A stretch of DNA of 15,222 nt from an uncultured Bacilli bacterium (GCA_944373065.1 CALWAJ010000024.1:1-15222); one strand, 5' to 3'; counted from the stretch's first letter, positions 1-7,653 are shown. A program made the numbers and translations. The notes: generated by a model from the letters alone, not told the origin.

Positions 1-429
1 GTAGTAGAACCTCTTGCCAAAATAGCACCTGCAACTTTTGCATACATGTACTCTAAAAGATGTTTATCAGAGTATGCCTGTGAAGCCTCTATTAAACTAG
101 GAAAACAAGGTATCCGCGTTAATAATGTAATGCCAGGTTCTACTGATACTGGTATGAAAGACGAATTTGAAAAAATGGCTGGTGGAGAAGAAGCTCTACT
201 TGCTGAAACAGGAGTCGCTCATCGCCTTGCAGAAAGTGCAGAAATGGCAGGACCTATTGTCTTTTTAGGCTCTAATATGGCAAGCTTTATTTCTGGAGTT
301 GACTTATGTGTTGACTATGCAGACAACGCTTTAAAAACATTAGGATATAAAAAAGACAGAGAAAAAGTATCTGCAACTAATAAATTTATCTTAAAAATGG
401 CCAAGAAAATGATGGAAAAAAATAAATAA
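1..429 (+). CDS. Short-chain dehydrogenase/reductase (SDR), C-terminal part, 5' end cut by the window
   Basis: The reading frame is open from base 1, so the true start lies upstream; the first in-window ATG (46) falls inside the active site and is not the start. Counting from base 1, the SDR catalytic motif YxxxK is present as Y15-M-Y-S-K19. It is followed by the usual helix and the strand GIRVNNVMPGSTDTGM, where the PG-x-T segment contacts the nicotinamide cofactor. The C-terminal AESAEMAGPIVFLGSNMASF segment corresponds to the family's E-(E/M)-(I/A)-A...FL-S...AS-(Y/F) stretch. The usual VDGG near the end is replaced by VDYA, as in some hydroxysteroid-dehydrogenase-like members. A lysine-rich tail of about 30 residues follows. 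Expected activity is NAD(P)-dependent oxidation or reduction of an alcohol or ketone; the substrate cannot be read from this fragment. It converges on the CPBP gene across a shared terminator. Confidence 0.85.
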   Translation, partial: VVEPLAKIAPATFAYMYSKRCLSEYACEASIKLGKQGIRVNNVMPGSTDTGMKDEFEKMAGGEEALLAETGVAHRLAESAEMAGPIVFLGSNMASFISGVDLCVDYADNALKTLGYKKDREKVSATNKFILKMAKKMMEKNK

Positions 430-457
430 CATGCTTGTAAAAACATGTTATTTTTTT
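424..457. terminator. Shared bidirectional terminator between convergent genes
   Basis: A 10-bp stem, 424-433 paired with 444-453, with a 10-nt loop, is followed by T residues to 457 on the plus strand. It starts inside the last codons of the SDR gene. On the minus strand the same stem is followed by a T-rich run (complement of the A-rich 412-423), so it can also end the CPBP transcript that finishes at 466. Confidence 0.8.
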
Positions 458-465
458 GCTTTATA

Positions 466-1173
466 TTAATAAGCGAAAATTGATAATAAAACTAAAGCAC
501 TGTTATGAAGAGCATGCATACAAATAGATGGATAAATACTCTTCGTTTCAAATCTTGTTAAAGCAAAGAAGAAACCTAAACTACCATAAGGTATTATATA
601 AAGATACTCTAAAGGATTAGAACTACCTATAACATGAAGAAGACCAAAGACAAATCCTGATGCAAAACAATATAGCCATTTATTTTTAAATATCTTACTA
701 AATCCTTCTCTAAATGTTAACTCCTCTGCAATAGGTGCTAAAATACCAGCTGTAAATAACATTAAATAAGGAGTAGTACTTATTAATCCTTGCACAGCTT
801 CTTCATTAGAAGAAGTACTTAATGATGTAAACATACCAATTAAAATATTACTTGCACACATAATAATTAAACCAATAATCCAATATTTTAATCCTGTATC
901 TAAATCAGTCTTATAATTTTTCTTAAATCTTTTAAACATCTCTTTAAGATCTTTAAAATAAAGTATTATCAACACTATTACCAATATAACATCGGTAAAA
1001 GTATTAACAATTGCTAAATCACTTGCTGTATAGTTATTAACATCGATATTAAACAGCATAATTGGAATAATCTGCAAATAACTACTAAAATAAAAAATAA
1101 CAAAAGTTAATATTCCTTTTAATATCTCTAATATTCTTTTTTTACTCAATAAATTAATTTTTTTATTCTTCAT
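466..1173 (-). CDS. CPBP-family intramembrane protease (CAAX/Abi-type)
   Basis: The 235-residue product is a polytopic membrane protein with all three signature motifs of the CPBP/Rce1-like glutamic protease family: EExxxR at E150-E151...R155, FxxxH at F176...H180, and HxxxN at H220...N224. Hydrophobic segments lie at about 19-40, 53-72, 96-115, 134-149, 168-184, 189-206 and 216-233. Members cleave substrates within the bilayer; in Firmicutes some act in bacteriocin self-immunity or in processing of exported proteins. No bacteriocin or prenylated partner is adjacent, so the substrate is unknown. The start is supported by AGGTGA four bases before the ATG (minus 1183-1178). An extended -10 TGATATTAT (minus, 1200-1192) would give a very short leader. 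The gene appears monocistronic and ends at the terminator shared with the SDR gene. Confidence 0.88.
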   Translation of the reverse strand: MKNKKINLLSKKRILEILKGILTFVIFYFSSYLQIIPIMLFNIDVNNYTASDLAIVNTFTDVILVIVLIILYFKDLKEMFKRFKKNYKTDLDTGLKYWIIGLIIMCASNILIGMFTSLSTSSNEEAVQGLISTTPYLMLFTAGILAPIAEELTFREGFSKIFKNKWLYCFASGFVFGLLHVIGSSNPLEYLYIIPYGSLGFFFALTRFETKSIYPSICMHALHNSALVLLSIFAY

Positions 1174-1236
1174 TTTATCACCTACTGTATAATAATATCA
1201 CAAATTGAAAAAAATAACACTATATTAAGAAACAAA

Positions 1237-1572
1237 CTATTTATCTTTTGTAATTATTTTTAATTTCGTATTAACTTTTAAATGATTCGTACTTTTAGCA
1301 GGTAGTAAATATATATAATAAGCCCTTAATCTAGGCCTAATAAACTTTTCACTCTTAATATTATTATAAATAGCCAAGATATTATTCTCTTTATCAGTTA
1401 CGACAATATCAATTCTTTGACAATTAAAATAAGTATTAATCATTTTCTTCTTAGGATAACACAATCCTTCTTTAATAGGATATAAGTACATTCTATAGCC
1501 TTTAAATCTATCAATAAATTTATCTAAAGTTCTAATTTTTATTTTCTTATCTAATAATATATACTTTTCCAT
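1237..1572 (-). CDS. Small DUF192-like protein
   Basis: The product is 111 residues. The order of features fits the DUF192 family: a short N-terminal strand with basic residues, F19xxRFKGY (family F..R..G.M), a central beta strand R53-I-D-I-V-V-T-D-K-E followed by NNILAIYNNI (family ID.vFlD..g.V..i..n), and a late AYYIYLLPA segment followed by L-x-V (family A.yvLElpaG....l.vG). The match is by pattern only and is diverged: the usual FWM before the IDI strand is replaced by NTYFNCQR. DUF192 has no settled biochemical role, and many members are secreted, but this one lacks a signal peptide. RBS AAAGGTGA precedes the ATG. It reads away from yebC and has its own extended -10 promoter. Confidence 0.6.
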   Translation of the reverse strand: MEKYILLDKKIKIRTLDKFIDRFKGYRMYLYPIKEGLCYPKKKMINTYFNCQRIDIVVTDKENNILAIYNNIKSEKFIRPRLRAYYIYLLPAKSTNHLKVNTKLKIITKDK

Positions 1573-1590
1573 CTATATCACCTTTTCCTA

Positions 1591-1619
1591 ATAATAGCAT
1601 TATTTTTAACTTAAATCTA
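1591..1619 (-). promoter_or_regulatory. Promoter of the DUF192-like gene, divergent from yebC
   Basis: On the minus strand, -10 TATTAT (1596-1591) is preceded by TGC, an extended -10. A weak -35 TAGATT (1619-1614) lies 17 bp upstream. Its -35 overlaps that of the opposing yebC promoter around the palindrome TCTAGA (1616-1621). Confidence 0.5.
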
Positions 1620-1646
1620 GAACAAATTAGATAAATATGATATTAT
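1618..1646 (+). promoter_or_regulatory. Promoter of the yebC-ruvAB-queA operon
   Basis: -10 TATTAT (1641-1646) is preceded by TGA, an extended -10, with a weak -35 TAGAAC (1618-1623) at exactly 17 bp. Transcription would start near 1653, leaving a leader of about 20 nt with AGGAGG at 1661-1666 before the ATG at 1674. Confidence 0.55.
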
Positions 1647-1673
1647 AGTAAAGAAAGAAGAGGAGGTTATAAA

Positions 1674-2396
1674 ATGAGTGGACATTCAAAATGGGCTACT
1701 ATCCATAGAAAGAAAGGATTAATAGATGCAGCTCGTGGTAAAGTTTTTCAAAAACTTGCAAAGGAATTATATGTAGCTGCTAAAAGTGGTACACCTGATC
1801 CTGATAGTAATGCTGCTTTAAGATTAGTTGTTGAGAAAGCTAAAGCTGCAAATATGCCTAAAGATAATATTAAGAAAGCTATAGATAAAGCTAAAGGCTC
1901 TGGTAATGGAGAAAATTATGAAAGTATAAGATATGAAGGATATGGACCAGGTGGAGTTGCTATTATGGTAGATTGTCTTACTGATAATCGTAATAGAACA
2001 GCATCACAGGTGCGTAGTACATTTTCTAAACGTGGAGGTAACTTAGGTACAGATGGTTCTGTTAGTTATATCTTTGAACGTAAAGGAATTATCGAAATAC
2101 CTAGTGATTATGATGAAGATGAAGTAATGTTAACAGCTTTAGATGCAGGGGCTCTAGATATGGAAAATACTGGTGAGACCTATTTAATTACAACACCTAG
2201 TGATAAATTTATTGCTGTAAAAGATGCTCTATCTAATATGGGAGTAGCTGAATTCTTAACTAGCGAAGTTACAAATGTTGCCAATAATGAAGTAGAACTT
2301 GATGAAGAAACTAAAGAGAAAGTATATAATTTAATAGAGGCTTTAGAAGATATCGATGATGTTCAGGATGTTCATCATAATATGAAAGAGGATTAG
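1674..2396 (+). CDS. yebC: YebC/TACO1-family translation/transcription factor
   Basis: The 240-residue full-length product begins with the family signature M-S-G-H-S-K-W and continues KVFQKLAKELYVAAKSG, ALRLVVEKAKAANMPKDNI, YEGYGPGGVAIMVDCLTDN and NRTASQVRSTFSKRGGNLG, all highly conserved in the family. The MSGHSKW start puts it with the classical YebC (YrbC) type rather than the YeeI type. Family members were first annotated as DNA-binding regulators; recent work links YebC/TACO1 proteins to relief of ribosome stalling at proline stretches. In many bacteria yebC sits next to the ruv genes, as here, an old association whose meaning is unclear. The start is set by a strong AGGAGG seven bases upstream. 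Its TAG stop is directly followed by the ruvA ATG, which indicates tight translational coupling. Confidence 0.95.
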   Translation: MSGHSKWATIHRKKGLIDAARGKVFQKLAKELYVAAKSGTPDPDSNAALRLVVEKAKAANMPKDNIKKAIDKAKGSGNGENYESIRYEGYGPGGVAIMVDCLTDNRNRTASQVRSTFSKRGGNLGTDGSVSYIFERKGIIEIPSDYDEDEVMLTALDAGALDMENTGETYLITTPSDKFIAVKDALSNMGVAEFLTSEVTNVANNEVELDEETKEKVYNLIEALEDIDDVQDVHHNMKED

Positions 2397-2957
2397 ATGT
2401 ATAGTTATATTATAGGAAAAGTAACAGGAGTAATGTCTAATGCTATTGTCTTAGAAAATAACGGGATAGGTTATCTTATTAATACACCTAATCCTTTTGC
2501 TTTCGAAGAAGGAAATGATTATAAAGTCTATTTATATCAGCAAATAAAAGAAGATGAACATAGTTTATTTGGCTTTAAAACTAAAGAAGAAAAAGACCTA
2601 TTCCTAAAACTTATTGGTGTTAAAGGTCTAGGCCCTAAAATGGCTCTACCTATTATCGCTACAGGTTCTATTAGTGGAATAAGTGATGCTATTAATAGAG
2701 AAAATATTCTTTATCTAAAAAAATTCCCTAAGATAGGTGAAAAACTTGCTAAGCAAATGATTCTTGACTTAAAAGGTAAACTAGATGACTTAACTACTGG
2801 TGATGAGAAAGTAACAGATACAAGTGAAGAATTAAGAGAAGCACTACTTGGACTGGGATATAAAGATAAAGAAATTAAGAGTATCATCTTAAAAGTAGAT
2901 AATTCTTTAAGTATAGAAGACCAAATAAAAGAAGCCTTAAAATTATTATTAAAGTAG
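2397..2957 (+). CDS. ruvA: Holliday junction branch-migration protein RuvA
   Basis: The 186-residue product has the expected three-domain order. An OB-fold N-terminus occupies about 1-62 (MYSYIIGKVTGV...GYLINTP...YLYQQIKEDEHSLFGF). A tandem helix-hairpin-helix domain lies at about 65-128, with LIGVKGLGPKMA (72-83) and LKKFPKIGEKLAKQMI (107-122). A C-terminal helical domain of about 144-186 (SEELREALLGLGY...) contacts RuvB. RuvA binds the four-way junction as a tetramer and loads RuvB rings for branch migration in recombination and fork repair. No ruvC is present; Firmicutes usually resolve junctions with RecU. It starts at the base after the yebC stop, with a purine-rich site (AAAGAGGA) inside the yebC end, and is spaced 8 nt from ruvB. 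Confidence 0.96.
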   Translation: MYSYIIGKVTGVMSNAIVLENNGIGYLINTPNPFAFEEGNDYKVYLYQQIKEDEHSLFGFKTKEEKDLFLKLIGVKGLGPKMALPIIATGSISGISDAINRENILYLKKFPKIGEKLAKQMILDLKGKLDDLTTGDEKVTDTSEELREALLGLGYKDKEIKSIILKVDNSLSIEDQIKEALKLLLK

Positions 2958-2965
2958 GTGATTGA

Positions 2966-3985
2966 ATGGAACGTGTTGTAACAGGAGAAGAATTAGAAGA
3001 TGATGGTGTTGTAGATAATACTATTAGACCTGAAGTCTTAGATGAATATATTGGTCAAAGTGAAGTCAAAGAAAATATTAGAGTCTTTATTGAAGCTAGT
3101 AAAATAAGAGGAGAAGTATTAGATCATGTTTTATTATATGGCCCTCCAGGCTTAGGTAAAACTACTCTTGCCTTTATTATTGCAAGAGAACTTGGTGTTA
3201 ATATTAAAACTGCTAGTGGTCCATCGATTGAAAAAAGTGGGGATTTAGCAGCCATCCTTTCAACTCTTGAACCAGGAGATGTCTTATTTATAGATGAGAT
3301 TCATAGAATGCCAAGATTTATTGAAGAGATACTATATCCTGCAATGGAAGACTTTACTTTAGATATAATAATCGGCGGAGAAGGAAGCTCTAGGAGTATT
3401 AAAATAGACTTACCTCCTTTTACCTTAGTAGGTGCCACAACAAGAGTGGGCGATTTATCAGCACCGCTTCGTGATCGTTTCGGTATTATTTCTAAATTAA
3501 AGTTTTATACAACAGAAGAGTTAACAGAAATAATTAAAAGAACAAGTAGAGTCTTAGATATGCCAATAGACGATGAAGCCGCAGTTGAACTTGCTAAAAG
3601 AAGTAGAGGAACACCACGTATCGCTAACCGTCTATTTAAAAGAGTACGTGACTTTGCTTTAGTTGATAAAAAAGAATCTATCGATTTAGAAGTAATGGAA
3701 AAAGCTTTAGATAGATTAAAAGTAGGTAAAAGTGGACTAGATGAGACTGACCATCAACTATTAAGAGCAATTATTGAACGATTTAATGGTGGACCTGTGG
3801 GAATAGATGCCCTAGCTTCATCAATTGGTGAAGAAACTTCGACAATAGAAGATGTAATTGAGCCATATTTATTACAAGAAGGATACTTAAAAAGAACAAG
3901 TCGTGGTAGAATGGTAACAGAAAAAGCTTATAAAGAACTTAATATAAATTATCAAGGAGGTTTATTTAGCCTCGATATAGAATAG
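2966..3985 (+). CDS. ruvB: Holliday junction branch-migration ATPase RuvB
   Basis: The 339-residue product is full length. AAA+ motifs appear in order: Walker A GPPGLGKT (59-66), Walker B LFIDEIHR with D110 and E111, sensor 1 GATTR (156-160), PLRDRFG (167-173) holding the arginine finger, and sensor 2 region RGTPRIANR (214-222). The C-terminal winged-helix DNA-binding domain runs from about 258, with FNGGPVGIDALA and EPYLLQEGYLKRTSRGR. RuvB hexamers use ATP hydrolysis to pump DNA through the RuvA-bound junction. The start at 2966 has AGGTGA overlapping the ruvA stop region. It is co-transcribed with yebC and ruvA upstream and queA 11 nt downstream. Confidence 0.97.
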   Translation: MERVVTGEELEDDGVVDNTIRPEVLDEYIGQSEVKENIRVFIEASKIRGEVLDHVLLYGPPGLGKTTLAFIIARELGVNIKTASGPSIEKSGDLAAILSTLEPGDVLFIDEIHRMPRFIEEILYPAMEDFTLDIIIGGEGSSRSIKIDLPPFTLVGATTRVGDLSAPLRDRFGIISKLKFYTTEELTEIIKRTSRVLDMPIDDEAAVELAKRSRGTPRIANRLFKRVRDFALVDKKESIDLEVMEKALDRLKVGKSGLDETDHQLLRAIIERFNGGPVGIDALASSIGEETSTIEDVIEPYLLQEGYLKRTSRGRMVTEKAYKELNINYQGGLFSLDIE

Positions 3986-3996
3986 GGGGAATATTT

Positions 3997-5022
3997 ATGA
4001 AAGTAGAAGAATTTGATTATTATTTACCTGAAGAGTTAATTGCTCAAACACCAATAAAACAAAGAGATGCTTCAAGACTTATGGTACTTAGTAAATTAAC
4101 AGGAGAAATAGAGCATAAACATTTCTATGATATTATAGATTATCTCAATCCTGGTGATACTTTAGTATTAAATGATACTAAAGTTTTACCAGCAAGGTTA
4201 ATCGGTGAAAAAGAAAGTACTAAAGCTGTAATAGAAGTTTTACTATTAAAAAATATAGAAGGAGATACTTGGGAGACACTAGTAAAACCAGCTAGGCGTA
4301 TCCATGTAGGTGATGTTGTATCGTTTGGTGATGGCTTACTTAAATTAACCTGTACTGAAGTAAAAGATGAAGGTATTAGAGTGTTTAACGCTAGTTATGA
4401 AGGAATATTCTATGAATTATTAGATAAACTTGGTACTATGCCACTACCTCCATATATTCATGAAAAACTAGAAGATAAAGATAGATATCAGACAGTTTAT
4501 GCTAAAGAAGTAGGTAGTGCAGCAGCTCCTACAGCAGGACTTCATTTTACCGAAGAGTTACTTGAAAAAATAAAAGAAAAAGGTATAAACATCGTTTATC
4601 TAACTCTCCATGTTGGTCTTGGTACTTTTAGACCTGTTAAAGAAGAAAAAATAGAAGACCATAAAATGCACAGTGAGTTTTATTCTCTAAGTAAAGAAGT
4701 CGCTAATATTCTTAATGAAACAAGAGAAAATGGTAAGAGAATTATTGCTGTTGGAACAACTTCAACAAGAACATTAGAGACAATATATCAAAAATTTGGT
4801 ACATTTAAAGAAGATAGTGACTTTACCAATATCTTTATCTATCCAGGAAAAGAAGTTAAGAGTATAGATGGACTTATAACTAATTTTCACTTACCTAAAT
4901 CAACACTTATTATGTTAGTATCTGCAATAGCTGGGCGTGATAATATTTTAAATGCCTATAATATTGCCGTTAAAGAAAAATATAGATTCTTCTCATTTGG
5001 AGATGCAATGTTTATAAAATAG
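3997..5022 (+). CDS. queA: S-adenosylmethionine:tRNA ribosyltransferase-isomerase QueA
   Basis: The 341-residue product has the usual length. QueA uses the ribosyl part of SAM to convert preQ1 at tRNA position 34 to epoxyqueuosine. Family blocks are all present: NDTKVLPARL (59-68), LPPYI (150-154), AAPTAGLHF (176-184), HVGLGTFRPV (205-214), VGTTSTRTLE (252-261), NFHLPKSTLIMLV (296-308) and RFFSFGDAMFI (330-340). RuvAB-queA linkage is typical of Firmicutes, but the common continuation tgt-yajC is missing here and an unrelated gene follows. RBS AGGGGGA (3984-3990) sits six bases before the ATG and overlaps the ruvB stop. No preQ1 riboswitch is seen upstream, since the gene lies inside the operon. 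Confidence 0.96.
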   Translation: MKVEEFDYYLPEELIAQTPIKQRDASRLMVLSKLTGEIEHKHFYDIIDYLNPGDTLVLNDTKVLPARLIGEKESTKAVIEVLLLKNIEGDTWETLVKPARRIHVGDVVSFGDGLLKLTCTEVKDEGIRVFNASYEGIFYELLDKLGTMPLPPYIHEKLEDKDRYQTVYAKEVGSAAAPTAGLHFTEELLEKIKEKGINIVYLTLHVGLGTFRPVKEEKIEDHKMHSEFYSLSKEVANILNETRENGKRIIAVGTTSTRTLETIYQKFGTFKEDSDFTNIFIYPGKEVKSIDGLITNFHLPKSTLIMLVSAIAGRDNILNAYNIAVKEKYRFFSFGDAMFIK

Positions 5023-5033
5023 GGGGTATTTAC

Positions 5034-5930
5034 ATGAAAAAAAACTATATAATATGTTATGAAACCGATAACAGTGATAAAAGAAAAAAGATGGGACCAT
5101 TGAAATATTTCTTTTTTAAAGGTAAAGTCTTTAATAAAAAAGAGTTAAAACAAGGTAAATATGTAATAAAAGATAATATTTCTTCTATTAATTTTATAGA
5201 CTTCTTTGAATATATTAAAAATCCTTTTCCAATTATAAAAGCAGGTCCTAAAACATCTGTTATAATTCAAGGTGAAAAATTAGATTTATGGATTAAAGCC
5301 AAAAGATTGTTTTTATCTTTAATAGATAGTAACAGCAGTAAAACAATTTCAATAGAAAATAGTGAAGTCATAATAATAAAAGATGGTAACCTTACTATAT
5401 CTAATGCCGATAATGTATCATTAAAAGGTGATATAGAATTTGATAATGTTAGTATTAAATCTAGGTCTTTAAGCTTAGCTGATGTAAATGGAAAATTATC
5501 AAATCTATCTACAGCTGCTAGTGACATTATAGTTAAAAATAGTAATATAGAAAGTAAGACTTGCTCTTTTGAAAATTGTAGTAATCCTACCTTTATAAAC
5601 TCTACTTGGAAAGTTGATATGAGTTTACGATATTTAGATACTATTTTAGGTAAAGAAGGTACAGAAATAATAATTAATGATGATACATTTAACCCTAAAA
5701 AAAGTTTAGAGTTAAGAAAAGCATATTTAAGTTATTTACTTAGTGAAGCTTCAAGACAAATAAATGGTACAAATCAATTAGATATTGCTCCTAAATTAGA
5801 AGAAATAGATAAAAAAGCTGAAGATTTGATGGAAGAATATGATAGACAAATGGCAATATTAGAAGATAAAAGAGAAACAATAGTAAATGGATATCAAAAA
5901 CGTAAAGTTAAGAATTTAGTTAATAAATGA
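5034..5930 (+). CDS. Unknown protein: beta-rich repeat core with C-terminal coiled coil
   Basis: The 298-residue product is not one I recognise. It has no signal peptide or membrane segment, so it is probably cytoplasmic. Three parts can be seen. A basic N-terminal region covers 1-70. A central region of about 75-220 is made of short alternating beta-prone segments rich in N, S, D and I (ENSEVIIIKDGNLTISNADN, DIEFDNVSIKSRSLSLADVN), which recalls a solenoid or beta-helix. A charged helical tail of about 222-295 contains a likely coiled coil (LEEIDKKAEDLMEEYDRQ). It is the last gene of the yebC-ruvAB-queA operon, 11 nt after queA with a GGGGG ribosome site, in the position tgt often holds. Nothing links it to queuosine synthesis. 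The stop is TGA, and a terminator follows. Confidence 0.75.
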   Translation: MKKNYIICYETDNSDKRKKMGPLKYFFFKGKVFNKKELKQGKYVIKDNISSINFIDFFEYIKNPFPIIKAGPKTSVIIQGEKLDLWIKAKRLFLSLIDSNSSKTISIENSEVIIIKDGNLTISNADNVSLKGDIEFDNVSIKSRSLSLADVNGKLSNLSTAASDIIVKNSNIESKTCSFENCSNPTFINSTWKVDMSLRYLDTILGKEGTEIIINDDTFNPKKSLELRKAYLSYLLSEASRQINGTNQLDIAPKLEEIDKKAEDLMEEYDRQMAILEDKRETIVNGYQKRKVKNLVNK

Positions 5931-5958
5931 AACTAGTTTTCCAAAATTAATATATAGT

Positions 5959-5993
5959 ACCAGATAAACTCTAGAAGGCTCTGGTTATTTTTT
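5959..5993 (+). terminator. Terminator of the yebC operon
   Basis: Stem ACCAGA (5959-5964) pairs with TCTGGT (5980-5985) across a 15-nt loop, followed by TTATTTTTT. It sits 29 nt after the TGA stop of the last operon gene. Confidence 0.7.
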
Positions 5994-6032
5994 GTATATT
6001 TTAACAAATTCCTAATTTATTAAAATTAAATG

Positions 6033-6061
6033 TTGAAAAACTAAGTTTTATCATATATAAT
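6033..6061 (+). promoter_or_regulatory. Promoter of tig
   Basis: -35 TTGAAA (6033-6038), 17-bp spacer, -10 TATAAT (6056-6061). One mismatch to the sigma-A consensus. The expected start near 6068 gives a leader of about 19 nt. Confidence 0.85.
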
Positions 6062-6073
6062 AAGAAACGTATT

Positions 6074-6080
6074 GGAGGAA
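6074..6080 (+). promoter_or_regulatory. Ribosome binding site that fixes the tig start
   Basis: GGAGGAA lies 6-12 nt before the ATG at 6087. The upstream in-frame TTG (6072) overlaps this site and only about four bases after the predicted transcription start, so it cannot be the start. Confidence 0.85.
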
Positions 6081-6086
6081 ATATTT

Positions 6087-7376
6087 ATGGAAAAGAAAGA
6101 AACTAAAAAAGAAACAAAAAATAAAAAAAATTATCATGACATTGAAATAAAAGTAGAAGGTAAAGAGTGGACTGATGCCGTTGATAAAGCTTTTAAAGAA
6201 AAAGTAAAAAAAGTAACTGTAGATGGTTTTAGAAAAGGTAAATGTCCAAAAAATATTTATGATAAAAAGTTCGGTCAAGATTATTTAATAGATGCTGCTG
6301 ATTTAGTATTGCAAGATGCTTATACTAAAGCTTTAGAAGAAAATAAATTAATACCAGTAGTACAACCTGTACCTAATTTAAAAAGCTTAGATGAAAATAG
6401 TGTAACTTTTACATTTAAAATTATAACTAAGCCTGAAGTTAAAATTAGTAAATATAGAGATTTAGGAATTAAACCTAATGAAGTTAAAGTAACTAAAGAA
6501 GAAATAGATCATGAAATAGAACATTTACTTGAAAGATATGAAGAATTAGTTAATAAAGATGAAAACGGTAAAGTTGAAAATGGCGATGTTGTTGTTATTG
6601 ACTTCGAAGGATTTAAAGATGGAGAACCTTTTGAAGGAGGTAAAGGAGAAAACTATTCTCTTGAAATTGGAAGTAATACTTTTATTCCTGGTTTTGAAGA
6701 ACAATTAATCGGTATGAAATCTGGAGAAGAGAAAGAAATTAAAGTAACATTCCCAGAAGATTATATGGAAGAGTCTCTAAAGGGACAAGATGCTACATTT
6801 AAAGTAAAAGTACATGAAATTAAAACTAAAGAAAAAAGAGAATTAGATGAAGACTTCTTCTTTGATTTAGGTATTGAAGGTGTTAATGATGAAGAGAGCC
6901 TTAGAAAAGAAGTAGAAGCTAATATAAAAGCTAATAAAGATATGGAAGAAGAAAATAAATATATTGATAAATTACTTGAAGAAGTATCTAAGAATGTAGA
7001 AGTTGATATTCCTGAAGAAATGGTTAATGAAGAAGTAGATAGATTACTTAGAAGAACAGAACAACAAATGGCTATGCAAGGAATTAGTTTAGATTTATAT
7101 TATCAAGTTACTAAAACTACTGAGAAAGATTTAAGAGATCAACTTGAAAAAGAAGCTTATCAAAACGTATTATATCGTTTAATGCTTGAAGAGATTATGA
7201 ATATGGAAAATATTGAAGTAAGTGAAGATGAAGCTATGGAAGAAGCTAAACGTCTTGCTGAACGTTATAATATGGAACTAGATGACTTCTTAAATCAATT
7301 TGGTGGTATTGAGATGGTTCAATATGACCAAGAAATGAGAAAAACTATTGAATTATTAAAAGAATTAAATAAATAG
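6087..7376 (+). CDS. tig: Trigger factor, ribosome-associated chaperone and prolyl isomerase
   Basis: The product is 429 residues from the ATG at 6087. The N-terminal ribosome-binding domain holds the family signature GFRKGKCP (47-54), which docks on ribosomal protein L23. A FKBP-type peptidyl-prolyl isomerase domain occupies about 160-246 (NGDVVVIDFEGFKDGEPFEGG, FIPGFEEQLIGMKSGEEKEI). The remainder is the helical C-terminal chaperone domain, which with the N-terminal part cradles nascent chains. The protein is unusually acidic and lysine-rich outside the signature, and its first 15 residues are a K/E-rich extension compared with common members. It has its own near-consensus promoter and stands alone: no clpX follows, unlike in many Firmicutes, and rpmG comes next. 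Confidence 0.95.
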   Translation: MEKKETKKETKNKKNYHDIEIKVEGKEWTDAVDKAFKEKVKKVTVDGFRKGKCPKNIYDKKFGQDYLIDAADLVLQDAYTKALEENKLIPVVQPVPNLKSLDENSVTFTFKIITKPEVKISKYRDLGIKPNEVKVTKEEIDHEIEHLLERYEELVNKDENGKVENGDVVVIDFEGFKDGEPFEGGKGENYSLEIGSNTFIPGFEEQLIGMKSGEEKEIKVTFPEDYMEESLKGQDATFKVKVHEIKTKEKRELDEDFFFDLGIEGVNDEESLRKEVEANIKANKDMEEENKYIDKLLEEVSKNVEVDIPEEMVNEEVDRLLRRTEQQMAMQGISLDLYYQVTKTTEKDLRDQLEKEAYQNVLYRLMLEEIMNMENIEVSEDEAMEEAKRLAERYNMELDDFLNQFGGIEMVQYDQEMRKTIELLKELNK

Positions 7377-7405
7377 TTGCTACATTTAAAAAAATCTGAT
7401 AAAAT
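7377..7405 (+). promoter_or_regulatory. Promoter of rpmG
   Basis: -35 TTGCTA (7377-7382) begins at the first base after the tig stop. A 17-bp spacer ends in TGA directly before -10 TAAAAT (7400-7405), an extended -10. There is no clear terminator between tig and rpmG, so read-through from tig is also possible. Confidence 0.65.
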
Positions 7406-7432
7406 GACTAAAGGAAAAAGGAGGGAAAACGT

Positions 7433-7600
7433 ATGGCAAAAAAGCTTGGACATAGACAAAAGAAGACATTTGTATGCTCAGTTTGTGGAAATGAAAATTA
7501 TAGAGAAGAAAAAAATGTAAATAATACTCCAGGAAGAATGGAAATCAGTAAATATTGTAAATTCTGTGGTAGGCACACAACTCATAAAGAGAAAAAATAA
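7433..7600 (+). CDS. rpmG: 50S ribosomal protein L33, zinc-ribbon (C+) form
   Basis: This 55-residue protein begins MAKKLGHRQKKTFVCSVCGN and ends in a basic tail. It carries two CxxC pairs, C15/C18 (CSVC) and C42/C45 (CKFC), the zinc-binding ribbon of C+ type L33. The segment NTPGRMEISKYCKFCGRHTTHKE closely follows the family pattern (N...NT..RLE.KKYCP.c.kHTlHkE). It is slightly longer than the usual 49-50 residues because of the basic N-terminus. C+ L33 is the form used when zinc is sufficient; many Firmicutes keep a cysteine-free paralogue elsewhere, and none is in this window. RBS AAGGAGGG (7418-7425) is seven bases before the ATG. The gene is followed by a perfect 10-bp stem-loop and then efp. 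Confidence 0.95.
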   Translation: MAKKLGHRQKKTFVCSVCGNENYREEKNVNNTPGRMEISKYCKFCGRHTTHKEKK

Positions 7601-7604
7601 TAAT

Positions 7605-7629
7605 ATAACAGTCATTTAATGACTGTTAT
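7605..7629 (+). promoter_or_regulatory. Perfect stem-loop between rpmG and efp
   Basis: ATAACAGTCA (7605-7614) pairs perfectly with TGACTGTTAT (7620-7629) around the 5-nt loop TTTAA. No uninterrupted T-run follows (TAATTATAG), so it is at best a weak terminator. It may instead cap the rpmG 3' end, be a processing site, or tune expression of efp, which has no convincing promoter of its own. Confidence 0.6.
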
Positions 7630-7653
7630 TAATTATAGAAAGGAGTAAGTAAA

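Noticed and set aside
3900..3996. preQ1 riboswitch before queA
   Set aside because: The upstream region is coding sequence of ruvB, with no aptamer-like hairpin and A-rich tail arrangement.
5267..5527. Minus-strand open frame opposite the unknown operon protein
   Set aside because: No ribosome site or promoter; the plus-strand frame is longer and operonic.
6072..6086. TTG start giving trigger factor five extra residues
   Set aside because: It overlaps the Shine-Dalgarno site and lies about 4 nt after the predicted transcript start; the ATG at 6087 has ideal spacing.
7605..7629. Stem-loop as a true terminator between rpmG and efp
   Set aside because: Perfect stem but no T-run; an extended -10-like TGTTATTAA nearby is too close to the efp ribosome site to serve as its promoter. 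Kept only as a regulatory stem-loop.
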